Shown: one piece after another, positions 27,865-36,548 of the stretch
Position numbering within the stretch: position 1 is the stretch's first letter
Layout: every line of letters starts with the position of its first letter
Assembly (NCBI GenBank): GCA_017460955.1
Contig: JAFTZY010000012.1
Coordinates: 1 to 39,586 of the forward strand
Direction of reading: 5' to 3'
DNA length: 39,586 nucleotides
Origin: Oscillospiraceae bacterium
GTDB taxonomy: Bacteria > Bacillota > Clostridia > Oscillospirales > Ruminococcaceae
Translations under genes and position numbers: made by a program
The notes under the pieces: generated by a model
The model's input: only the letters and a program-made list of their open reading frames with translations
Database searches by the model: none
What the model was told of the DNA's origin: nothing

Positions 27865-29088
27865 TTACCGCATCTGGAGCGGGCGCTGGAAATGTACGGG
27901 CATGCCGTTTTTCATCAGGATATCGACCTCCCCCTGGATGAGCGGCAGGAAATACGAGATCGCGGCATCCGTGACCTGGTTGCGCTCCGGTGTGATCCAT
28001 TCCTTCGGGAACATCTTCTCGAGGTTGGCCACATTCGCAGCATCCGTCATCTCAATGGACACGGCATAGGGCATATCGCTGACACGGTGGAAGTACATCA
28101 TCTTCCCGGTCTGACCGTCGAGTGCCGCACGCAGGGCATGGCGTCCGATACGCTCCGCTTCGTCGATATCCGTCTTGGAGCAGATATGGGACGAGCAGCG
28201 CTGCATGACGTTCAGCTCGATGGAACGCACCTTGCAGCCGATCCGGTCGGCCACGAGACGTTCCAGATACTTTCCCACGCCCGACAGGTATTTATGGCCG
28301 AACACGTCCGTGGCGCCGGACTGATAGCCCTCCGCGCCCTCCTCCGGCAGGGTCACGCCCTCGGAGACGGCGACGACAACGGCCTTGTGCTTGGCCATTT
28401 CCTTGCGGACGTCCTCGATGAAGGCCTCGGGTGAGAACTCACATTCGGGCAGATAGATCAGGTGGGGCGCTTCCTCGCCGTTGGCACGCAGCAGGCATGT
28501 CGAGGCTGCCAGGAAGCCGCTGTGACGGCCCATGACCTCGATGATGGTCACGGACGGGATGCTGTAGACGCTGCTGTCGCGGATGATCTCCTGTGCGGTG
28601 GCGGCCACATATTTAGCCGCAGAGCCGAAGCCCGGGGTATGGTCCGTGACCGGCAGATCGTTGTCGATGGTCTTGGGAACGCCCACGACCCGCACATCCG
28701 AGCCGATGTGGGAAAGATACCGGGACAGCTTGACCACGGTATCCATCGAATCGTTGCCGCCGATATAGATGAAGATCCCAATGCGGTGGGTCTCGAGGGT
28801 CTTCACGATCTTCTCATAGACCGCCGGATCGTCCTCAAAGGCCGGCAGCTTATAGCGGCAGGAGCCGAGCATGGTGGACGGCGTCTGGCGCAGGAGCTCC
28901 ATATCCTCATTGGTGCGGATGATGGATTTGAGATTGATGAGCTCGTCCTCGATCATCCCCTCGATGCCGTTGATGGAGCCGAAGATCGCATCGATCTCCC
29001 CCGTCAGCAGGCCCTGCTTGAACACGCCCACAAGACTTGCGTTGATGGCGCAGGTCGGTCCGCCCGACTGTGCAACTGCAATATTCAT
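27865..29088 (-). CDS. 6-phosphofructokinase, probably pyrophosphate-dependent
   Basis: Phosphorylates fructose 6-phosphate. The ATG at 29088 (GGAGG 7 bases upstream) begins MNIAVAQSGGPTCAINASL, giving 407 aa; the frame is open 30 codons further but that part has no such site. The phosphoryl-donor motifs read GGNDS (110-114) where ATP enzymes have GGDGS, and PKTIDND (138-144) where ATP enzymes have PGTIDND. Asp at the second-glycine position and Lys before TIDND are known markers of PPi-dependent enzymes. MGRHSGF follows near 186. Donor assignment rests on these motifs and needs assay. Confidence 0.9.
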   Translation of the reverse strand: MNIAVAQSGGPTCAINASLVGVFKQGLLTGEIDAIFGSINGIEGMIEDELINLKSIIRTNEDMELLRQTPSTMLGSCRYKLPAFEDDPAVYEKIVKTLETHRIGIFIYIGGNDSMDTVVKLSRYLSHIGSDVRVVGVPKTIDNDLPVTDHTPGFGSAAKYVAATAQEIIRDSSVYSIPSVTIIEVMGRHSGFLAASTCLLRANGEEAPHLIYLPECEFSPEAFIEDVRKEMAKHKAVVVAVSEGVTLPEEGAEGYQSGATDVFGHKYLSGVGKYLERLVADRIGCKVRSIELNVMQRCSSHICSKTDIDEAERIGRHALRAALDGQTGKMMYFHRVSDMPYAVSIEMTDAANVANLEKMFPKEWITPERNQVTDAAISYFLPLIQGEVDILMKNGMPVHFQRPLQMR

Positions 29089-29246
29089 ACATATACCTCC
29101 CAGATCATTCGGACCTGACGCTGTCATGACAGATCCGTAAATGTACACACCGCCGCCGTGCAGATGGCAGCCATGCATACATCTTGAATGTTTGGCACAG
29201 CATCCCGGGAAGAGATGTCATGCCGCCGATTCAACCCCTCCCCTAT

Positions 29247-29275
29247 AGTATAACAGATTTGTCCGCATTTTGCAA
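29247..29275 (-). promoter_or_regulatory. pfk promoter
   Basis: Minus strand: -35 TTGCAA (29275-29270), 17-base spacer, -10 TATACT (29252-29247) preceded by TGT. The leader to the start codon is about 150 bases, with no recognised riboswitch. Confidence 0.75.
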
Positions 29276-29313
29276 GGGGTTGCGGGAAAATTCCTGGAAG
29301 ATCCCGAAAATTT

Positions 29314-30675
29314 CTACGCTGTCTGCAAAGACCGGACACGCTTCGGGAGCGTGGCAAGTGCATAGACAGCGGCACCGATGAGCAGTGCATCGGCGGCACA
29401 CCAGGCCACGGGACTTGCAAGGCTCACACCCGTAAAGCCGAGGGTCGTGACCATGCACAGGGCTGCAAAAACTCTTGCGGCAAGCTCTAAGATGCCCGCG
29501 CTCATGGGCAGCACGCCGTAGCCCATCCCCTGCAGGGAATTGCGCAGGACAAAGAGAACACCGAGCACGGGATAGAACAGCCCGCTGATGTGCAGATAGC
29601 GCACGGTATAGGCCATGATGTCACGAAACTGCGCTTCGCCGGCATCCACAAAGAGGCACACAAAATACTGTCCCAGGAAGAATACCGCCACATAGGCAAG
29701 CGCGGCATAGACCACGCCCGTTGCAAGGCTTTTGCGCAGGCCCTCCCGGATGCGGTCCATACGGGCGGCACCAAGGTTCTGGCCGCAGAAGGTGGCCATG
29801 GTGATGCCCAGGGATTCGAGGGGGCTTGTCACGAGGCACTGGATCTTGACGGCGGCCGTCACGCTGGCAATGACTGTGGGTCCGAAGTGATTGACGGAGC
29901 TTTGCAGGATGATCGAGCCGATGGCGGTGATGGAGAACTGAAAGGCCATGGGCAGACTGACCGCACAGAGCTTTGCACAGTACGCAGGGCGCAGGCGCAG
30001 CTCATCGCGTGTAAAGGTGAGCACATCAAAATGCCGGAACATGTAGTACAGGCAGCAGATGCCGGACACACCCTGCGAGATCACCGTGGCAAGGCCCGCG
30101 CCCATGACGCCAAGATGCATGTAGCGGATCATCACGAAGTCGAGCACGATGTTGAGCACGGAGGAGAGCGCCAGGAACATCAGCGGCGTGCGGCTGTCCC
30201 CCATGGCACGCAGAAAGCCCGCAAGGAGGTTGTAGAGCACGGTGGCGGCGATGCCGGCAAAGATGACCGTCAGGTACCGGGAGGCATCCTCGAGGATGGC
30301 ATCGGGCGTCTGCATGAGGCGCAGGATGGTGCGGCAGAGGACGACGGTCACGGCCGTCAGCACGGCGGTGACGATGCCGGCGATGCACACGGCGTTGCTC
30401 ATATAACGGCGCATCTCGTCCATTTTTCCGGCGCCGTACATCTGTGCGACCGGGATGGAGAGCCCCGTACACAGGCCCGTTGCAAACCCGATCACCAGAA
30501 AGCAGACCGAGCCCGTGACGCCGATGGCGGCCAGTGCGTTCGGATTGATGCAGCGGCCGACGATCGCGGTATCAGCCAGATTGTAGAACTGCTGGAGAAT
30601 GTTGCCGCATACCATCGGCAGGCAGAAGCTGAGGATGAGCGGCAGGCATCTGCCCCGTGTTATATCCCTTGTCAT
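29314..30675 (-). CDS. MATE-family efflux transporter
   Basis: A 453-aa multidrug and toxin extrusion-type antiporter with about 12 membrane helices in two homologous halves. The N-terminus ILSFCLPMVCGNILQQFYNL and LADTAIVGR are typical, as is the second-half SLPMAFQFSITAIGS. The frame is open to 30735, but that extension would overlap the promoter, so I start at the ATG at 30675 (AAAGG upstream). Substrate is unknown. It ends 39 bases before the start of the pfk -35 element. Confidence 0.92.
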   Translation of the reverse strand: MTRDITRGRCLPLILSFCLPMVCGNILQQFYNLADTAIVGRCINPNALAAIGVTGSVCFLVIGFATGLCTGLSIPVAQMYGAGKMDEMRRYMSNAVCIAGIVTAVLTAVTVVLCRTILRLMQTPDAILEDASRYLTVIFAGIAATVLYNLLAGFLRAMGDSRTPLMFLALSSVLNIVLDFVMIRYMHLGVMGAGLATVISQGVSGICCLYYMFRHFDVLTFTRDELRLRPAYCAKLCAVSLPMAFQFSITAIGSIILQSSVNHFGPTVIASVTAAVKIQCLVTSPLESLGITMATFCGQNLGAARMDRIREGLRKSLATGVVYAALAYVAVFFLGQYFVCLFVDAGEAQFRDIMAYTVRYLHISGLFYPVLGVLFVLRNSLQGMGYGVLPMSAGILELAARVFAALCMVTTLGFTGVSLASPVAWCAADALLIGAAVYALATLPKRVRSLQTA

Positions 30676-30713
30676 AACTGTCAGGACCTTTCTTTCATAT
30701 GGATCTAACGGAT

Positions 30714-30742
30714 AGTATAGCACAGCCGCGCCCATTTTGCAA
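30714..30742 (-). promoter_or_regulatory. MATE transporter promoter
   Basis: Minus strand: -35 TTGCAA (30742-30737), 17-base spacer, -10 TATACT (30719-30714). The 15 bases CGGCTGTGCTATACT are identical to those in the promoter at 33497-33525. Confidence 0.78.
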
Positions 30743-30804
30743 TACCGGAAAAATCACGGTTTTCCTCTCCTTAGCCCCTTCAAATCCGTTGAAAATCACA
30801 AGGC

Positions 30805-30832
30805 AGCCGCCCGGACGCACTGCCGGACGGCT
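30805..30832 (-). terminator. Terminator after the solute-binding lipoprotein gene
   Basis: Arms AGCCGCCCGG (30805-30814) and CCGGACGGCT (30823-30832) pair over 10 bases with one G-U, followed on the minus strand by TTGTGATTTT. The T-tract is imperfect. Confidence 0.65.
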
Positions 30833-30861
30833 GTCTTGCACATGTATGGAGTAGAAAACGG

Positions 30862-33435
30862 TCAGGACTGCTCGGACAGGTACAGGCTTGCACGGCTCTG
30901 GATCATATCGGCCGCCGCCTTGGCTGTCTGGTCACCGGAGAAGAACATCCCTGCCTCCTCCTGGACGATGTCATAGATCGTCTGGTTGTAATAGGTCGTC
31001 TCGTTGATGCCCTGGATATAGGCCTTGAGGTCATCGGCATAGGACGCGGGCATGAGCGGCACGGTGACTTCCTCCTCGCCGCTGCGCCAGATGTGCAGTT
31101 CTGTCTCGGGGACCTCGTTGCCCTCGTCGTCCCAGGTCGTGCCGGGTTCGGCTGCCTTTGCTGCCATCGTATCATAGGCCTTGATGCTCACGGGCAGAGT
31201 CCAGTCCATATTTTCCTGGAAGTCCTCGGCAAGCATGCTGGAGATGAATTCCCAGCACTGGTCCGGATACTTCGTACCGGAGGCGACGGAGACCATGAAT
31301 TCACAGTTGAAGCGGCCGCCGTTGCTGTTTTCCTTGAAGGTGGGATAGCCGACTCTGGTGACATCGGCAGTGTCAAAATAGGTCATGATATCCTGGTAAT
31401 CCTGCTTGATGTCGCTGATATAGGTATTTTTGAAGAGCACCTTGTCATTGATGTACTGGTAGTACTCCTCCTGCATGTAGGCATCCCAGTCGGCATCATC
31501 CATGTCCTCGTAATTGCGGCCCTCCTCCGGGTAGGTATTGCACAGCTCGAGCAGGCGGATGAATTCTTCGGAGTTAAAGTGGCACTCGCCCGTGATCGGA
31601 TCGACAAAGCTTGCCAGATTGTACAGGCACAGGTTGCCCAGCGCATTGTCCTTGGTCATCTCGGCAAAGGTCTCCATGCCGGCGGGTGCGTTCTCAATGG
31701 TCTGCATGAAGGTATTCAGATCCATGCCGGTCTTACCGTCCACATGCTCGGTCTTGGCGTTCAGGGTCAGGACACTGTAGGAAAAGCCCATGCGGGTGAG
31801 CTTGCCGTTGTACTCGATGGCATCGAAGAAGTTGGTGAAGTAGTCGTCCATGTTCAGTTCCTTGTCCACATACGGGCGCTGGTCCATGAACAGGCCCTTG
31901 TTGGCATAGGACTCAAACGGCAGACTTTCCACACAGATGAGGTCTGCCACCTTGCCGGCGGTCATATCCTCCTCGAACTTCTTGACACCCAGCTCATAGT
32001 CCTCATCGGTGTTGTACTTGCTGTAGTCCATGGTGATGATGCGGTAATCGTCGTGCGTGCGGTTGAACTGGCTGATACCCCGTGTGAGGGTATCGGAGCG
32101 GTAGCAGGTGGCAAGGCTGAGCAGCTGCACGCCGTCAAGCTCCTCCTCGGTGCGCTTGCGCAGCGTCCACAGCTCGTTGGCATCATAGCCGGGGGTGTAG
32201 CAGCTGATGGTGAAGCGTCCGTCCTCGAGCGGCATGATGGTGTTGATATAGTCTCCGGTGAAGTCGGAATTGAGCCAGTTGATGACCTCCTCGCAGACAC
32301 CGGAATCGAATTTCACGCCGTAGAGTGAGCTGCCGTCATTGAGGAAGAAGTCATACTCCCCCTTGCCGACATAGGCATTGTTGAACCATCTCGGACCGCC
32401 CTCGATCTCGACCGTCTCGGACTTGCCGCTTGCCGGATCGAGCTTCATGTAGGCGGTGTTCCAATCCGCATCATGGACGATCATCCGGATCTGACCGGCA
32501 TCGTCCACACGGAAGCGCTCGACCTGCTCGACCGTGGCGGGCATTTCGAACCGCTTCTTTTCGTTCCAGTCATTGTCGTAGATGACAAAGCTCTGCTCGC
32601 CGGTCTCATAATCCCAGGACGTTGTCAGGTAGTTCCCGTCCTTGTCGAGCACAAGGTCGCTGAAATAGGTCTCCTCCGTGAACTTGTCGGACAGATCCAG
32701 CGTATCGATCAGGTTCATGTCCTGGTCGTAGATCTCCATCACGTAGCCCAGGTTCTGATAGGAGTCCTCCCAGGAATAATCATCGATGTCCACATCCGGC
32801 TCCTCATCTATGGGCAGATCGGATGCGGCATCCTCATCGGTGTCCGCTGCAAGGTCCTCATTGGTCACTTCATCGGATGCATCTGCATCCTCCTCGGGAA
32901 CGGACTCCTCATCCCCTGCCTGGTCATCGTCATTGTACACGACCGGGGTATCCTCGTTGACCGCCACGGCATACCCATCGCCCTCTTCATAGTAGACCTC
33001 GTTGTCCGTGTCGTTCCAGATATAGCCTGTTTGCAGGAAGCAGGGGTTCCCGTCGGCGTTTACAAAGAAGGCCGTCACATAGGACTCCGCACCCTCGGGC
33101 AGGGACTTGGGGAACGCAAACTCAATATCCCGGGTGGTGCCGCTTGCGGTATCATACAGTGCATAGCACTGCGTGCCGGACTTCTGATCGTAGCCGCCCA
33201 GCAGGATATTATCTCCGATGGGATAGATGGCATAGAACGTTTCAATGCCCTGTATGTCAAGCTGTTCGGATGCATAGGAATTGTCGAGGGACACCTCGAG
33301 CGTGGCACCCTTGCCGGGCTTGACCTTGGACGTGCCGCCGCCTCCGCCGCCGTTCCTGCCGGCACAGCCAGTGAGACCGGTACACAGCATGGCTGCCGTC
33401 ATGGCAGCTGCAAGCATTTTCATGGATCGTTTCAT
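30862..33435 (-). CDS. Lipoprotein: propeller-like region fused to an ABC solute-binding domain
   Basis: 857 aa from the ATG at 33435, chosen because GGAGG is 10 bases upstream; ATGs at 33441 and 33444 are possible. The signal peptide ends at lipobox LTGC (Cys24), followed by a Gly-rich linker. Residues about 45-430 contain repeated strand-rich units such as NILLGGYDQKSG, LVLDKDGNYLTTSWDYETG and IMPLEDGRFTISCYTPG, resembling a beta-propeller. An insert at 168-219 is about half Asp/Glu. From about 435 (SRGISQFN-like start TLTRGISQFNRTHDDYRI) to the end it resembles CUT1 sugar-binding proteins. At about twice the usual length, it is a fusion. It has its own promoter and follows the permease/adaptor genes. 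Confidence 0.85.
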   Translation of the reverse strand: MKRSMKMLAAAMTAAMLCTGLTGCAGRNGGGGGGTSKVKPGKGATLEVSLDNSYASEQLDIQGIETFYAIYPIGDNILLGGYDQKSGTQCYALYDTASGTTRDIEFAFPKSLPEGAESYVTAFFVNADGNPCFLQTGYIWNDTDNEVYYEEGDGYAVAVNEDTPVVYNDDDQAGDEESVPEEDADASDEVTNEDLAADTDEDAASDLPIDEEPDVDIDDYSWEDSYQNLGYVMEIYDQDMNLIDTLDLSDKFTEETYFSDLVLDKDGNYLTTSWDYETGEQSFVIYDNDWNEKKRFEMPATVEQVERFRVDDAGQIRMIVHDADWNTAYMKLDPASGKSETVEIEGGPRWFNNAYVGKGEYDFFLNDGSSLYGVKFDSGVCEEVINWLNSDFTGDYINTIMPLEDGRFTISCYTPGYDANELWTLRKRTEEELDGVQLLSLATCYRSDTLTRGISQFNRTHDDYRIITMDYSKYNTDEDYELGVKKFEEDMTAGKVADLICVESLPFESYANKGLFMDQRPYVDKELNMDDYFTNFFDAIEYNGKLTRMGFSYSVLTLNAKTEHVDGKTGMDLNTFMQTIENAPAGMETFAEMTKDNALGNLCLYNLASFVDPITGECHFNSEEFIRLLELCNTYPEEGRNYEDMDDADWDAYMQEEYYQYINDKVLFKNTYISDIKQDYQDIMTYFDTADVTRVGYPTFKENSNGGRFNCEFMVSVASGTKYPDQCWEFISSMLAEDFQENMDWTLPVSIKAYDTMAAKAAEPGTTWDDEGNEVPETELHIWRSGEEEVTVPLMPASYADDLKAYIQGINETTYYNQTIYDIVQEEAGMFFSGDQTAKAAADMIQSRASLYLSEQS

Positions 33436-33469
33436 CCTCATCATTCCTCCGTTTTTCTGTAGTATTGCA

Positions 33470-33492
33470 GTGTATTACTTCGTGTAGTACAC
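33470..33492. promoter_or_regulatory. Palindromic operator candidate downstream of the lipoprotein promoter
   Basis: A 23-base imperfect palindrome with 9-base half-sites GTGTATTAC and GTAGTACAC (8 of 9 matching) around a 5-base spacer. It lies 4 bases downstream of the -10 element, where a repressor would block transcription. Confidence 0.55.
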
Positions 33493-33496
33493 CCAA

Positions 33497-33525
33497 AGTA
33501 TAGCACAGCCGTTTTGGAAAGTCAA
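33497..33525 (-). promoter_or_regulatory. Promoter of the solute-binding lipoprotein gene
   Basis: Minus strand: -35 TTGACT (33525-33520), 17-base spacer, -10 TATACT (33502-33497) with TGTGC before it. It allows the abundant lipoprotein to be expressed apart from the upstream membrane genes. Confidence 0.82.
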
Positions 33526-33568
33526 GGCTCTTAACCGGATTTTAATGATTTTTCATATTTTGTAATCC

Positions 33569-34630
33569 TCACGGCTGCTCCGGGATCGTGCGGTATCTGC
33601 GTTTGCGTGCGCGGTGCCGCTGTGCTAAAAAGCGTCCGAGGGCGCGGTAGCCCTTCCAGAGCATCATCAGTCCGAACAGACACGGCCAGACAAGCAGCAC
33701 GCACTGCCACAGCAGCAGCAAGGCCTCGTCATAATCCCGGATGCGGGCGGCATTCTCCCAGTGCGGGTAGGTCACTCCGTCCGAGGCGGTCATGAGCGCA
33801 CGGAGATGGCACAGTGTATGATAGCGCTGCGCGATCCCGTAGCGTCCGGTGTTCTGCACGATGACCATCCCGTCATGGGCCTCGCCGATAACGTTCGTGA
33901 GCTTCCCCCTGGCAAAGCCGTGAACGGGATTTGGCAGCACGGCTTCGTAGCAGTCCGCTCTTGCCTCCATCCCCTGCTCCTGCTGCATCGCCTCATAGAG
34001 TGTGAAGGACAGGTAGCAGCGCGGTGCCTCTCCGTAGGCCGCCTTCGAGGCACTGTCAGGATCGGGCTCGGTCACGCCTGAAACGATGCACGGGTGTCCC
34101 ATGACCGTCACGGTCATGCCTTCTACCTCCCATGAGCCGAACAGCTGCCAGGCGAGTGTCGTGTCGATGAGGATGCGATCCTGCATCAGGTCCTCCTGCG
34201 AGAAATAGCCGCCCGCTACAAGGCGCACCGGATGCACCGCAAAGAAGTCCCCGCCGACCGCGGTCACGGATGCGGTGACGCTTCCCCCGCGGGTGCCGGA
34301 CAGCTCCATGCTGCCCGCCTGGGCGCTCCAGGCATCGTACCAGAGCCGTGCCTCCTCCGAGGAGGCCTCGAGTGAAGCCTCACGCAGGGCATCGTTCATG
34401 GACTCCTCGTACATGCCGATGATCCCCTCCGTCAGGCGGTTCTCCTCATTGGTAAACACGCTCACCTGCGCATAGGGCAGCTCTCCGCCGCTTCCGGCAA
34501 AGCGCTCGGCAGCCTGCTGGTGCGGCAGACTCCCCGCCATATGCACGCTGACGGCGGTCAGCACGCCGCATCCTGCAAGGCAGGCAAGGACGCTTCCGAG
34601 CAGGCACACAAGGCGTGTGCGGCGCTTCAT
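33569..34630 (-). CDS. MacB periplasmic-core-like membrane protein with two membrane segments
   Basis: 353 aa. A membrane segment at about 7-31 is followed by an extracytoplasmic domain of roughly 270 residues and a second membrane segment at 303-325, with a strongly basic tail (RHRARKRRYR). The outer domain resembles the MacB/FtsX core: ASVTAVGGDFFAVHPVRLVAGG, QDRILIDTTLAWQLFGS and VTVMGHPCIVSGVTEP. Normal MacB-type permeases have four segments (one before, three after the core) and an ATPase; this one keeps a single C-terminal segment and has no ATPase neighbour. Its start overlaps the HlyD-like gene stop by 4 bases. Family assignment is from pattern only. Confidence 0.72.
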   Translation of the reverse strand: MKRRTRLVCLLGSVLACLAGCGVLTAVSVHMAGSLPHQQAAERFAGSGGELPYAQVSVFTNEENRLTEGIIGMYEESMNDALREASLEASSEEARLWYDAWSAQAGSMELSGTRGGSVTASVTAVGGDFFAVHPVRLVAGGYFSQEDLMQDRILIDTTLAWQLFGSWEVEGMTVTVMGHPCIVSGVTEPDPDSASKAAYGEAPRCYLSFTLYEAMQQEQGMEARADCYEAVLPNPVHGFARGKLTNVIGEAHDGMVIVQNTGRYGIAQRYHTLCHLRALMTASDGVTYPHWENAARIRDYDEALLLLWQCVLLVWPCLFGLMMLWKGYRALGRFLAQRHRARKRRYRTIPEQP

Positions 34631-36525
34631 TTGGATTCCTCCATGCGGACCTGATCGCCGGGGTTGATGGGCTTTTCGGATGCTGTGATCACATAATCGC
34701 TGGCGTTCATATCGCCCTCAACGGCGCTGCTCAGCTCATCGGAGGCCAGTACCTTCACATCCACGCGGCTTGCAAAGTAGCGGTTGCCGAGCGGCGTGCT
34801 CTTGGCCTTGATGATGAGAACGAACTTGCCGTCACGGTCCTCCATGATGGCACTGTTCGGGACAACGCAGTCATAGCTGGCACTCGTGCAGGACAGCGAG
34901 AGCGAGAGCATCTGTCCGGCTGTCACATCGCGTCCGGAAATATCAAAGGTCAGGATCTTGTCCGTGCTCGAGGGATTGTCCGTATCGGGGCGGATGCCGA
35001 CGAGCTTGGCAGTGATGTCGCTGTAGTAGGCATTGGTCACATCGGCGATCATCCCGGACTTGACCTTGCGTGCCTGTGCGGCGGTCGCACTGTAGGTCAG
35101 GGTGTAGCCGGAATTCGTCAGCGTGACGGACGCGAGTGTCTCACCGCCCATGAGCTCATCGCCGGCAGCGAAGTTGACCGCATTGACGATGCCGCCGTTC
35201 TTGGTGGTGACCTCGAGGGTGCCGCTGTCCTTGCGCAGCTTCTCGAGCGCTTCCCGCTGCTTAGTGATGTCCTGCTGCTGCTTTTGCAGATCGATCTGTC
35301 CGAGCTGCTCGGTGAGCTTGTCATCGCGCTGCTTCTCGGCAAGGGCAATGATGAGTGTCTGGAGTGCACGTTCCTTGGCGGTCACATCCTCCTCAAGGAG
35401 CGCAGGATCCACGGCCTCCCCCTGGCTGTCATGGGCATCGATCACGGCCTGTGCCGCATTGGCGGCGGCGGTCAGGCTGCCGATCTCCTCCATGATGAGG
35501 CTCCCGGCATCGGCGGATGCAGCACTCAGCTCTGCCTGGGCACTGCTCTGACGCTCCTGCGCATCGGCAGCATCCGCACGCGCCTTGGAAAGCTGTGCCT
35601 CCTTGTTACGGATGTCATCGAGTACATTCTTGGCTGCCTGCACATCCTCCGCAGCATAGCGGGATGCCTGCTCGGCATCCTCCATGGCGCGGCGCAGCTC
35701 GGCATCCCCGCCGGAGCCCTCATAGTCATGCTTGGCGCGGACATAGGCGGTGTCCGCCGTTTCGGCGGCGCGCTCGAGGGAGCGCACGTTCGCCTCCTGC
35801 TCGAGCGAGGATACGGGGATCTGTGCGGCAAGCGACTCCGCATTCGCCTGTGCAGCCGCAGCCTGTGCAGCGGCGGCATCGGCACGCTCCTTGGCAGAGA
35901 GCATCCCCGTGATGTACTGTGCCGGGACGCCCTCGGTCTCACCGGCACTGACCGTGGCCAGATAGCCATTGAGTACGGCAGTCTGCTCGGCGGCCGATGC
36001 AGCCGTTGCCTTGGCAGCTTCATAATCGGCATCGGAGACGGCGCTGCTCTGGTTCTTTGCGGCATCACGCTTTTGCACGGCGGTCTGGAGGTCCTCCCGT
36101 GCATTGGCGATCTCCTGGTTCTCCGCAGCATAATCGGGAGCAGCGGTCAGGAGCGCCTTCTGATAGGCAAGCTCCGCTTCCTGCAGGGCCGCCTCTGCCT
36201 CCTTGACGCTGCCGTCCGTATCGGCGGCCTCGAGCACAAAGAGGACGTCCCCCTCCCGGACCTCATCGCCGACCTTGACCTTGACGCTTGCGACCTTGCG
36301 CTTGCCCTCGGCGACGACATCGTAATTCTGGTTGGCATTGACCACGCCCGAGCCGCGGATCTTTTCATTGATGGTCCCATAGCTTGCGTACTGCGCCGAT
36401 ACGGTCGGCAGGCTGTAGTTCTGGATAGTGCCGGAAAACAGCGTCAGCACGAGCAGCAGTGCCAGAAAGATGATAAGGATCGTTTTGATGCGCTCACGGC
36501 GCTTGGCATTCTGATTCTCTTCCAT
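34627..36525 (-). CDS. HlyD/MacA-family membrane fusion (adaptor) protein
   Basis: 632 aa from the ATG at 36525, which has GGAGG 8 bases upstream (a TTG 15 bases earlier is less likely). A single N-terminal membrane anchor lies at 14-31. A lipoyl-like half (GKRKVASVKVKVGDEVREGD) is at about 70-105, then a very long Ala/Glu/Gln-rich coiled coil to about 430, the second lipoyl half (TTKNGGIVNAVNFAAGDEL), and beta-barrel and membrane-proximal domains to the end. Such adaptors usually work with MacB or RND exporters. Here the partner is the MacB-core-like protein translationally coupled downstream. The coiled coil is longer than in typical Firmicute adaptors. Confidence 0.88.
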   Translation of the reverse strand: MEENQNAKRRERIKTILIIFLALLLVLTLFSGTIQNYSLPTVSAQYASYGTINEKIRGSGVVNANQNYDVVAEGKRKVASVKVKVGDEVREGDVLFVLEAADTDGSVKEAEAALQEAELAYQKALLTAAPDYAAENQEIANAREDLQTAVQKRDAAKNQSSAVSDADYEAAKATAASAAEQTAVLNGYLATVSAGETEGVPAQYITGMLSAKERADAAAAQAAAAQANAESLAAQIPVSSLEQEANVRSLERAAETADTAYVRAKHDYEGSGGDAELRRAMEDAEQASRYAAEDVQAAKNVLDDIRNKEAQLSKARADAADAQERQSSAQAELSAASADAGSLIMEEIGSLTAAANAAQAVIDAHDSQGEAVDPALLEEDVTAKERALQTLIIALAEKQRDDKLTEQLGQIDLQKQQQDITKQREALEKLRKDSGTLEVTTKNGGIVNAVNFAAGDELMGGETLASVTLTNSGYTLTYSATAAQARKVKSGMIADVTNAYYSDITAKLVGIRPDTDNPSSTDKILTFDISGRDVTAGQMLSLSLSCTSASYDCVVPNSAIMEDRDGKFVLIIKAKSTPLGNRYFASRVDVKVLASDELSSAVEGDMNASDYVITASEKPINPGDQVRMEESK

Positions 36526-36548
36526 AGGTATTCCCTCCAATATTCTGA

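Noticed and set aside
29089..29178. Upstream ATG for the phosphofructokinase
   Set aside because: No ribosome binding site and non-homologous residues; the ATG at 29088 has GGAGG and begins the conserved MNIAVAQSGG.
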